From an uncultured Clostridia bacterium (GTDB lineage: Bacteria > Bacillota > Clostridia > Oscillospirales > Ruminococcaceae): a stretch of 8,348 nucleotides of DNA. The stretch is from assembly GCA_937907305.1 (NCBI GenBank), contig CALERQ010000029.1, positions 1-8,348 on the forward strand, read 5' to 3'. This document shows positions 1 to 4,334 of the stretch, one piece after another. How positions within the stretch are numbered: position 1 is the first letter of the stretch; the number at the start of each line of letters is the position of its first letter. Made by a program: the position numbers and the translations under genes. The notes below the pieces were generated by a model. That model was not told the DNA's origin. It ran no database searches and worked only from the letters and a program-made list of their open reading frames with translations.

Positions 1-610
1 CTGAGCCGCAGAACGGATCATATAACTGAGTATCAGGATATATTCGTGCTATATCCAGGATCCCAGCCGCCAGTGTTTCCCGAATTGGGGCAAGGTTTGC
101 AACTTTACGGTAACCGCGCTTGTGCAGAGCCATACCGCTGGTATCCAGCATTATGGTGACAATATCCTTATTAATTGAAAATTGTATCTGGACAGTTGAG
201 CCGGATTCCTCCAGCCAGGCGACGCCATATTTACGTGAAAGACACTTGACCGCAGCCTTTTTGATGATAGATTGGCAATCCGGAACACTATGGAGCTGTG
301 AATTTAGACTCCAGCCCTTAACTGGAAAGGCGTCTTTCTTGCCAATATACTCTTCAAAAGGGATTTTTTCTGCGCCATCAATGAGCTGCTGGAATGTAAC
401 AGCCCGAAAGCTGTCCAGGACAATGAGAACTCGCTCGGCGGTGCGCAGATTGAGATTGGCCCGGGCGATCCCCTCCGCATCACCGGTGAATTCTACTCGA
501 CCATCAGTAACAGAGATGTCCGCAAACCCAAGACGCTTCAGTTCGCCGCTTAGGACGCTTTCCAAGCCAAACAGGCAAGGCGCACACAGTTTATATAGTT
601 GATTTGTCAT
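1..610 (-). CDS. THUMP-domain class I SAM-dependent RNA methyltransferase (RlmL/YpsC type), 3' part cut off by the window edge
   Basis: Probable RNA guanine-N2 methyltransferase that modifies 23S rRNA or another structured RNA using SAM. The open frame runs from an ATG at 610 to the window edge without a stop (203 codons), so the catalytic half is missing. Residues about 1-55 form the N-terminal domain typical of the family (start MTNQLYKLCAPCLFGLES), and residues about 56-165 fit the THUMP RNA-binding domain. The conserved family segment NLAPIRETLAAGIL is at 172-185, and the window ends inside the SAM-binding motif I, LYDPFCGS, at 196-203. A good SD (GAAAGGA, 626-620) sits 9 nt before the ATG, which fixes the start. 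The hpf terminator lies just upstream and leaves no room for a separate promoter after it. The family call is firm. The exact RNA target is not visible; relatives include B. subtilis YpsC and the N-terminal half of E. coli RlmL. Confidence 0.9.
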   Translation of the reverse strand, partial: MTNQLYKLCAPCLFGLESVLSGELKRLGFADISVTDGRVEFTGDAEGIARANLNLRTAERVLIVLDSFRAVTFQQLIDGAEKIPFEEYIGKKDAFPVKGWSLNSQLHSVPDCQSIIKKAAVKCLSRKYGVAWLEESGSTVQIQFSINKDIVTIMLDTSGMALHKRGYRKVANLAPIRETLAAGILDIARIYPDTQLYDPFCGS

Positions 611-630
611 GAAAGTTTGTCCTTTCCCGT

Positions 631-664
631 AAAAAGCGGTGGGAAGCCAACTTGCTTCCCACCG
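631..664 (-). terminator. Rho-independent terminator of hpf
   Basis: An 11-bp perfect stem (637-647 with 654-664, arm GGTGGGAAGC) encloses a 6-nt loop. Read on the minus strand it is followed by CTTTTT (636-631). It lies 40 nt after the hpf stop codon. The U-tract ends only 4 nt before the SD of the downstream methyltransferase. Confidence 0.9.
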
Positions 665-704
665 GTAATCACATTACCTTATACGATTCCAATGAGGGTG
701 CTGT

Positions 705-1241
705 TTAGTCATCTAATGGCTGCAATAGGCCATAGTTGCCATCCTTGCGGCGATAAACTACATTAATCTCGCCGGTTTCTGGACTGCGGAACAGGAAGAA
801 GGTGTGTCCCAACATGTTCATCTGCAGGATAGCTTCTTCTGCATCCATGGTTTCCACATGGAACTTCTTGGTCTTGACCAACTCGGTAGCAGGAACGACT
901 TCTTCCTCTAGAACATCAGCTGTACCAAACGCGGTAAAATCCATCGAGGATTTGAGGCGCTTTTCCAGGCGCTCTTTGTTGCGGACAATCTGTTTCTGCA
1001 GAACATCCAATACTAGATCCAAAGAAGTTTGGCGGTCATCAGAGGTGCGTTCAGCACGGAAGAACATACCGTGGGACTGAATGGTCACTTCAACGGTTTC
1101 ATCCTCATTGTGGTTGGTCACAATGATATTTACCACAGGATCGTCATCAAAAAACTTGCCGAGCTTCTTCAGGCGCTTTTCGGCATATTCCTTAAAGCTG
1201 TCACGAATCACGGTCTTTTTGCCAATGTAGTTGACGGTCAT
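705..1241 (-). CDS. hpf: Ribosome hibernation promoting factor, long form (HPF)
   Basis: Binds the 30S decoding region and, in its long form, joins two 70S ribosomes into inactive 100S dimers during stationary phase or stress. The protein has 178 residues, the usual size of long HPF in Firmicutes. Residues 1-95 form the S30AE/YfiA domain (beta strands around VNYIGKKTVI and VNIIVTNHNEDETVEVTI, then the helix QTSLDLVLDVLQKQI). A variable linker covers about 96-120. Residues 122-178 are the C-terminal dimerisation domain (EEAILQMNMLGHTFFLFRSP, then VVYRRKDGNYGLLQP). The frame stays open up to a GTG at 1250, but that codon overlaps the SD (AAGGAG, 1255-1250). The ATG at 1241, 8 nt from the SD, is therefore the likely start. 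It has its own sigma-A promoter and terminator, so it is probably a single-gene unit, although transcripts from the amidohydrolase could also run in, because I see no clear terminator after that gene. Confidence 0.96.
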   Translation of the reverse strand: MTVNYIGKKTVIRDSFKEYAEKRLKKLGKFFDDDPVVNIIVTNHNEDETVEVTIQSHGMFFRAERTSDDRQTSLDLVLDVLQKQIVRNKERLEKRLKSSMDFTAFGTADVLEEEVVPATELVKTKKFHVETMDAEEAILQMNMLGHTFFLFRSPETGEINVVYRRKDGNYGLLQPLDD

Positions 1242-1249
1242 GATGGTCA

Positions 1250-1255
1250 CTCCTT
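1250..1255 (-). promoter_or_regulatory. Shine-Dalgarno that decides the hpf start
   Basis: AAGGAG lies 8 nt upstream of the ATG at 1241. The alternative GTG at 1250-1248 shares its first base with this SD and so cannot be the codon it serves. Confidence 0.85.
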
Positions 1256-1297
1256 GCTTGTATGTTATGAAGATTGGTTTCCCTTTCTCCTGTCTAT

Positions 1298-1326
1298 ATT
1301 ATACCAAGCAGACAAGAAATTTGCAA
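1298..1326 (-). promoter_or_regulatory. Sigma-A promoter of hpf
   Basis: The -35 box is TTGCAA (1326-1321), followed by a 17-bp spacer and a perfect -10 box TATAAT (1303-1298). The -10 is preceded by TGG, giving an extended -10 (TGn). The expected start point is near 1291, leaving an untranslated leader of about 50 nt. An inverted repeat (1321-1340) covers the -35 box. Confidence 0.85.
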
Positions 1327-1340
1327 TAGAAACTATGCAA
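1321..1340. repeat. Inverted repeat overlapping the hpf -35 box
   Basis: Read on the minus strand, TTGCATAG and CTATTGCAA flank the centre TTT. The arms are complementary apart from one extra base in the second arm. The -35 hexamer TTGCAA is the outer end of that arm. The repeat begins 16 nt beyond the stop codon of the upstream amidohydrolase and is not followed by a U-run, so a repressor or activator site fits better than a terminator. No regulator family is recognised. Confidence 0.45.
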
Positions 1341-1356
1341 TTTTGTTAAAAACTTC

Positions 1357-2511
1357 TCAATTCGTACAAATACCGTCCACAAATACAGCATTTGGCTTTA
1401 CTAGCAAATCGATGGGATCACGGTCAAATACCAGCAAATCAGCTCGCTTTCCTACTGTGATGGAACCAACTTGATCAGATACACCTGCGGCTTCCGCAGA
1501 ACGAATTGTGAGAGCTTCCAGAGCCTTCTGCCAGGGTAAACCATCGATTACCGCAATTTTAGCGGAAGCAGCCAGCAGGTCGATTGGAAAAACAAGTGCA
1601 TCGGTATTAAAAGCGACAGGAACACCGGCTTCGGATAATTTTGCGGCGTTATAGCGCTCTTGATTGCGCAGCTCCGGTTTTGTTCGGGCAGAGATAATGG
1701 GACCGACTGAAGCGGTATAACCGCTATCATGCAGGGCTTCCGTGACCAAGTGGCCTTCGGTACAGTGGATGATGACTGCATCAAGATCAAATTCTTTGGC
1801 AATACGGATGGCGGTGCAAATATCATCGGCGCGGTGGGCATGGAAATGTGCTTTGATTTTGTGTTCCAGTACTGGCAACAGAGCTTCACACTTCATATCA
1901 AATTCGGGCGGGTCAGTCTCTTCATCTTCTTTGGATTTTTGCAGATCCTGCTGATAGCGCTTAGCCTTCATCAGTTGTTCCCGAATGACCGATGCGATGG
2001 CCATACGGGTGGCAGGTGTTTCTTCTTTGCCGTTATACACTTTTTTAGGGTTTTCGCCCAGGGCAAATTTCATGGCAGAGGGGGCCTTCAGCACCATTTT
2101 ATCGATGTAGTTGCCAGTGGTATGCAGTACACACACTTGACCGGCAACGGGATTGGCACTGCCGGGACCTACGGAAACGGTGGTAATACCATATTCCAGA
2201 GCCTCCCGGAAGGCGCGGTCCAATGGGTTAACTGCATCAATGGCACGAATCTGTGGGGTGGTGGGGTCAGTCATTTCGTTGGTATCATCCCCCTCGAAAT
2301 CCAAGCCGCTTTCCCAAATGCCAATATGGCAATGAGAATCAATAAAGCCTGGAGTGACTAAGCAGCCTACGGCATCATACAGTTCTGCTTCATCTCCACG
2401 ATAGATTCCCTCCCCTACCTCGGCGATTTTACCGTCTTTTATGATAATGTAGCCGTTTTCGATAATGCGGCCGTGATCGCAGGTGTTTATTTTTGCATTG
2501 ATAATGACCAT
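1357..2511 (-). CDS. Metal-dependent amidohydrolase, imidazolonepropionase-related group
   Basis: Predicted cytoplasmic hydrolase of the amidohydrolase superfamily (COG1228-like); the substrate is not known. The protein has 384 residues from the ATG at 2511. The N-terminal beta-sandwich strand MVIINAKINTCDHGRIIENG leads into the barrel. Metal ligands are visible: the H-x-H pair H60/H62 in FIDSHCHIG, a histidine in HFHAHRADD (222-230), H249 in IIHCTEGH, and D304 in AFNTDA. The group signature AMKFALGENPKKVYNG is at 146-161, and the C-terminal sandwich strand VGSITVGKRADLLVFDRDP is at 348-366. A charged stretch (180-205, many K, E and D) probably forms a surface helix. The frame extends to a TTG at 2532, but the SD (AAAGGA, 2529-2524) lies inside that extension, so the ATG is preferred. 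It has no promoter of its own after the yabR terminator and may depend on read-through. All catalytic positions look intact, so the gene should be active. Confidence 0.9.
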   Translation of the reverse strand: MVIINAKINTCDHGRIIENGYIIIKDGKIAEVGEGIYRGDEAELYDAVGCLVTPGFIDSHCHIGIWESGLDFEGDDTNEMTDPTTPQIRAIDAVNPLDRAFREALEYGITTVSVGPGSANPVAGQVCVLHTTGNYIDKMVLKAPSAMKFALGENPKKVYNGKEETPATRMAIASVIREQLMKAKRYQQDLQKSKEDEETDPPEFDMKCEALLPVLEHKIKAHFHAHRADDICTAIRIAKEFDLDAVIIHCTEGHLVTEALHDSGYTASVGPIISARTKPELRNQERYNAAKLSEAGVPVAFNTDALVFPIDLLAASAKIAVIDGLPWQKALEALTIRSAEAAGVSDQVGSITVGKRADLLVFDRDPIDLLVKPNAVFVDGICTN

Positions 2512-2523
2512 GTGTTTAGCACA

Positions 2524-2529
2524 TCCTTT
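2524..2529 (-). promoter_or_regulatory. Shine-Dalgarno that decides the amidohydrolase start
   Basis: AAAGGA lies 12 nt before the ATG at 2511. If pairing extends over the following TG, the gap is 10 nt. It directly follows the upstream terminator's T-tract. Confidence 0.6.
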
Positions 2530-2534
2530 CAATG

Positions 2535-2575
2535 AAATAAAAAGAGCCGGCGTGCTGCACTGCCGGTCGGCTCTT
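2535..2575 (-). terminator. Rho-independent terminator of yabR
   Basis: An 8-bp outer stem (2575-2568, AAGAGCCG, with 2549-2542) encloses a GC-rich centre that can form an alternative inner CCGGC/GCCGG pairing. On the minus strand it runs into a T-rich tail, TTTTTATTT. It begins 9 nt after the yabR stop codon. The tail ends 5 nt before the SD of the amidohydrolase. Confidence 0.85.
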
Positions 2576-2584
2576 AATATGCAT

Positions 2585-3061
2585 TTACTTCTTTGAGCGA
2601 CGGTTATTGCCGCCGCGGCGGGTATCCATTACCCGACTTAAATCAGACATTTTATCATCGCTGGTACGCTTGAAGCGTGCCATCATATCTTCGAAGGTAT
2701 CTCCCGTAGCAGGCATATAGGGCTTGGGTGGCTGATAGATATAGGTATTGTTCCCGCGGGGACCACGGCTATCCCGATTTTCTCGCTGGCCATCACGACT
2801 GCGGCTTTGTTGGGGTTTTGGCTCCGGCGGCAGCAGCGCCTTAATGGAAAGGGCGATTTTATTGTTCTCGTTGATGGCGACTACCTTGGCCTTAACACTA
2901 TCCCCTACCTTTAGGTGTTCATTGATGTCTTTGACATAAGTATTTGCTACTTCCGAGATATGTACCATCCCGGAGCCGCCGCCATCAATATTGACGAATG
3001 CGCCAAAATTGGTAATCTTGCTGACCTTTCCTTCTACTACGGTGCCTACACTCAGCTGCAT
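2585..3061 (-). CDS. yabR: S1-domain RNA-binding protein, YabR type
   Basis: Small cytoplasmic RNA-binding protein with one S1 (OB-fold) domain, like B. subtilis YabR and the general stress protein YugI. The S1 domain covers residues 1-75: VGTVVEGKVSKITNFGAFV (5-23), then GMVHISEVA (31-39), then VGDSVKAKVVAIN (52-64) and KIALSIKAL (68-76). These are the usual S1 strands in order. Residues 77-115 are a disordered tail rich in Pro, Arg, Ser, Gly and Asn, followed by a possible short helix (DTFEDMMARFKRTSDDKMSDLSRV, 121-144, interrupted by a charged turn) and a very basic end (149-158). At 158 residues it is longer than I recall for B. subtilis YabR, because of this tail. The start ATG has the SD GGAGGA 10 nt upstream. 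It lies 29 nt after divIC and is probably cotranscribed with it. The tail probably adds non-specific RNA affinity; its molecular role is not settled. Confidence 0.9.
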   Translation of the reverse strand: MQLSVGTVVEGKVSKITNFGAFVNIDGGGSGMVHISEVANTYVKDINEHLKVGDSVKAKVVAINENNKIALSIKALLPPEPKPQQSRSRDGQRENRDSRGPRGNNTYIYQPPKPYMPATGDTFEDMMARFKRTSDDKMSDLSRVMDTRRGGNNRRSKK

Positions 3062-3090
3062 CTACGGTTGTTCCTCCAGAATTGGTTAGA

Positions 3091-3372
3091 TTACGGGACT
3101 ACGACATAAACATTTTCTTCAGGATCGCAGTAGTCATTTTCGCCGCGTGCTTCCTGGTTCAAATAGTAATCGCTATTTTCCAGCATACGGTCTATTTCGT
3201 CATTTTCGGCTTGTTGATTGACCACACGCTGTTGTGCATCGGCCAGCTCGTTTTTCATCTGGGCGGCCTGCACACGGCCCTTTACAAAATATACCGCAAT
3301 GAGTAGTACAAGAAAAACGATGACGAGACTTAGAATGCGGTTGGTCTGTTTGATGGTCAGGTGCTTTTTCAT
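3091..3372 (-). CDS. divIC: Septum formation initiator DivIC (FtsB-like)
   Basis: Single-pass membrane protein of the division septum. In B. subtilis DivIC pairs with FtsL and works with DivIB in the divisome. The protein has 93 residues: a short basic cytoplasmic N-terminus (1-12), one membrane segment (13-30, ILSLVIVFLVLLIAVYFV), and an external coiled coil (31-67) rich in Gln, Glu and Asn. The C-terminal knob (68-93) ends DPEENVYVVVP, the position where relatives have a conserved acidic Gly/Pro-Glu-Glu turn. The ATG at 3372 has the strong SD GGAGGA (3386-3381) with an 8-nt gap. A sigma-A promoter lies 35 nt upstream, inside the end of yabQ, so this division gene can be read in growing cells independently of the sporulation genes before it. 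The yabQ frame continues over its first 173 nt. Sequence conservation in this family is low, so the call rests on architecture plus position. Confidence 0.92.
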   Translation of the reverse strand: MKKHLTIKQTNRILSLVIVFLVLLIAVYFVKGRVQAAQMKNELADAQQRVVNQQAENDEIDRMLENSDYYLNQEARGENDYCDPEENVYVVVP

Positions 3373-3868
3373 TCCCGTTTTCCTCCGTACTATTTTTTGA
3401 TACTTTATTATACAACAGCCAATGGGACTTTTTCAAGCTGTTTTTAGGCATTTTCCGCTTGATAGTGGATTTTTTACAGACAGTGGATATGAAATGAAAA
3501 AGCCGCTGAGTCAAAGTGATGATCGGACGCAATAAAAAGGAAAAAACACGGTGGACCATCCGCAGTAGCCTGTTGAGAAAACTGATCACCAACCGGCTGA
3601 CTGTATTATGGTACAGCAGCCAGCCGATAATAATGCCAAGGATGATGAAGTAACGCAAGCGTCCGGCCGATTCCATGAGTAGATAGTTGAACAGCAAGAC
3701 TCCGAACAGAAGGAAATAGAGAATATCAAGGATAATATGGGGTTGTGCCTGCACAGGAAATAATCCGCGAATGGCGTAGAATACATCATAAAGAAAACTG
3801 AGCAAGGCACCAAGCAGCAGCGACTGCAAAAACTGTATAACGGGAGGAGCTGCGGATATCAGTGTCAC
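3200..3868 (-). CDS. yabQ: Spore cortex protein YabQ, with a 3' end running out of frame into divIC
   Basis: YabQ is a multi-pass protein of the outer forespore membrane needed for cortex formation in B. subtilis. The N-terminal pattern is typical of the family: QFLQSLLLGALLSFLYDVFYAIRGLF at 11-37 (a helix carrying the LYD motif), then hydrophobic segments at about 45-66 and 72-88. An amphipathic helix (90-115) and a basic tail (131-165, containing LLYNK) follow. The frame reaches a stop only at 3200, so residues 166-222 are translated from divIC in another frame. That part has six Cys and many His and Arg, and looks unlike YabQ. The start is a GTG at 3868, 11 nt after an unusual A6G6 SD. The ATG at 3878 is out of frame. 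The gap to yabP is 21 nt, so the two are one operon. The true end may be near residue 165 if a stop has been lost or a base is miscalled. Confidence 0.85.
   Translation of the reverse strand: MTLISAAPPVIQFLQSLLLGALLSFLYDVFYAIRGLFPVQAQPHIILDILYFLLFGVLLFNYLLMESAGRLRYFIILGIIIGWLLYHNTVSRLVISFLNRLLRMVHRVFSFLLRPIITLTQRLFHFISTVCKKSTIKRKMPKNSLKKSHWLLYNKVSKNSTEENGNEKAPDHQTDQPHSKSRHRFSCTTHCGIFCKGPCAGRPDEKRAGRCTTACGQSTSRK
3407..3436 (-). promoter_or_regulatory. Sigma-A promoter of divIC-yabR inside yabQ
   Basis: The -35 box is TTGAAA (3436-3431), followed by an 18-bp spacer and a perfect -10 box TATAAT (3412-3407). The expected start point is near 3400, about 28 nt before the divIC ATG and clear of its SD. 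The promoter sits in the 3' coding part of yabQ. Confidence 0.75.
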
Positions 3869-3879
3869 GCCAGAACATG

Positions 3880-3891
3880 CCCCCCTTTTTT
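3880..3891 (-). promoter_or_regulatory. Unusual A-run/G-run Shine-Dalgarno of yabQ
   Basis: Six A then six G follow directly after, and share bases with, the yabP stop codon TAA (3892-3890). The gap from the G-run to the GTG start at 3868 is 11 nt. Pairing with the anti-SD needs G-U wobble pairs. The same design occurs before yabP. Confidence 0.6.
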
Positions 3892-4183
3892 AGCGGAACA
3901 GACGGCCAAAAAAGCCGCTGGATTGCGGTTGGTTATCAGTATAGGTCAGGCTGATAATCTCTCCTTCCAAAGAAAGATCGCCGCTTTCCACATCAATGCG
4001 GTTGATATGCAGGTCATAACCGTGGATAATGAGCTCGCCCAGTTCGGTGGCTAGGGCTACGGTTTCTTCATCGAAGCTCTCTACATCAGTCACGCCGCTG
4101 ACAGAAAGCCGTTTTCGATCTTCAACTACGAGGGTGTGTGGAGCACTCATTGTGGTAGAGTTCATGTTTTTCATGCTTTCCAT
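3890..4183 (-). CDS. yabP: Sporulation protein YabP
   Basis: Small sporulation protein of the YabP/YqfC family. In B. subtilis YabP is made in the mother cell and, with YabQ, is linked to spore cortex and coat assembly. The protein has 97 residues, normal for the family. It opens with a variable stretch (1-15), then the family core HTLVVEDRKRLSVSGVTDVE (16-35), FDEETVALATELGELIIHGYDLHI (38-61) and LSLEGEIISLTYTD (70-83). The end FFGRLFR (91-97) is the usual aromatic-basic terminus. There is no signal peptide or membrane segment. The ATG at 4183 has a 7-nt gap to an A5G5 SD. A sigma-E-like promoter lies 42 nt upstream, consistent with mother-cell expression, and yabQ follows after 21 nt. In B. 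subtilis yabO precedes yabP; here no yabO is present and the preceding gene is polC. Confidence 0.93.
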   Translation of the reverse strand: MESMKNMNSTTMSAPHTLVVEDRKRLSVSGVTDVESFDEETVALATELGELIIHGYDLHINRIDVESGDLSLEGEIISLTYTDNQPQSSGFFGRLFR

Positions 4184-4190
4184 TTTTTGT

Positions 4191-4200
4191 CCCCCTTTTT
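4191..4200 (-). promoter_or_regulatory. Unusual A-run/G-run Shine-Dalgarno of yabP
   Basis: Five A then five G lie 7 nt before the ATG at 4183. Just upstream, the short palindrome TTTTTATAAAAA (4207-4196) includes the A-run and could weakly fold over the site. Confidence 0.6.
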
Positions 4201-4224
4201 ATAAAAATGGTGAGGTATTGCTAC

Positions 4225-4253
4225 ACTATATGCGGCGTCGGGACAAAATATCC
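4225..4253 (-). promoter_or_regulatory. Sigma-E-like sporulation promoter of yabP-yabQ
   Basis: The -35 element is GGATATT (4253-4247), followed by a 14-bp spacer and the -10 element CATATAGT (4232-4225). This resembles the Bacillus sigma-E pattern (ATATT, about 14 bp, CATACAAT-like). It lies directly upstream of yabP, whose homologue is sigma-E controlled, and begins 2 bp after the polC terminator tail. No good sigma-A promoter is visible here. Confidence 0.7.
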
Positions 4254-4255
4254 AG

Positions 4256-4289
4256 AAAAAGAAAAGCCTGAGAGATTTGAACCCTCAGG
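4256..4289 (-). terminator. Rho-independent terminator of polC
   Basis: On the minus strand an 8-bp stem with one G-U pair (CCTGAGGG with CTCTCAGG, 4289-4282 and 4274-4267) encloses the loop TTCAAAT. It is followed by the T-rich tail CTTTTCTTTTT. It lies 45 nt after the polC stop codon and separates polC from the sporulation unit. Confidence 0.8.
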
Positions 4290-4305
4290 TCATATTCTTT
4301 ACGAG

Positions 4306-4323
4306 AATGTTTCATGAAACATT
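4306..4323. repeat. 18-bp perfect palindrome behind polC, similar to parS
   Basis: AATGTTTCATGAAACATT reads the same on both strands. Its inner 14 bases, TGTTTCATGAAACA, equal a parS-type site (TGTTTCACGTGAAACA) without the central CG. It lies between the polC stop codon and terminator, and is not followed by a T-run, so it is not the terminator. The palindrome is seen directly; the resemblance to parS is from memory of the consensus. Confidence 0.55.
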
Positions 4324-4334
4324 TTGAAGGTAAT

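Noticed and set aside
120..602. Plus-strand open frame (160 codons) at the left end
   Set aside because: The minus strand of the same stretch encodes a clear THUMP methyltransferase with a good SD and motif I, so the plus-strand frame is a shadow.
1729..2361. Plus-strand open frame (210 codons) opposite the amidohydrolase
   Set aside because: Antisense to a gene with intact catalytic motifs; its translation has no recognisable domain.
3786..3878. Small minus-strand frame starting at ATG 3878 in the yabQ leader
   Set aside because: The G-run SD ends 1 nt before this ATG, too close to be used. The frame stops after about 30 codons and has no recognisable content, whereas the GTG at 3868 opens a clear YabQ.
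4267..4289. A tRNA T-arm look-alike on the minus strand (GAGGG TTCAAAT CTCTC)
   Set aside because: The 5-bp stem and 7-nt loop match a T-arm, but there is no matching acceptor strand, D-arm or anticodon arm upstream and no CCA or acceptor downstream. The T-rich tail fits a terminator.
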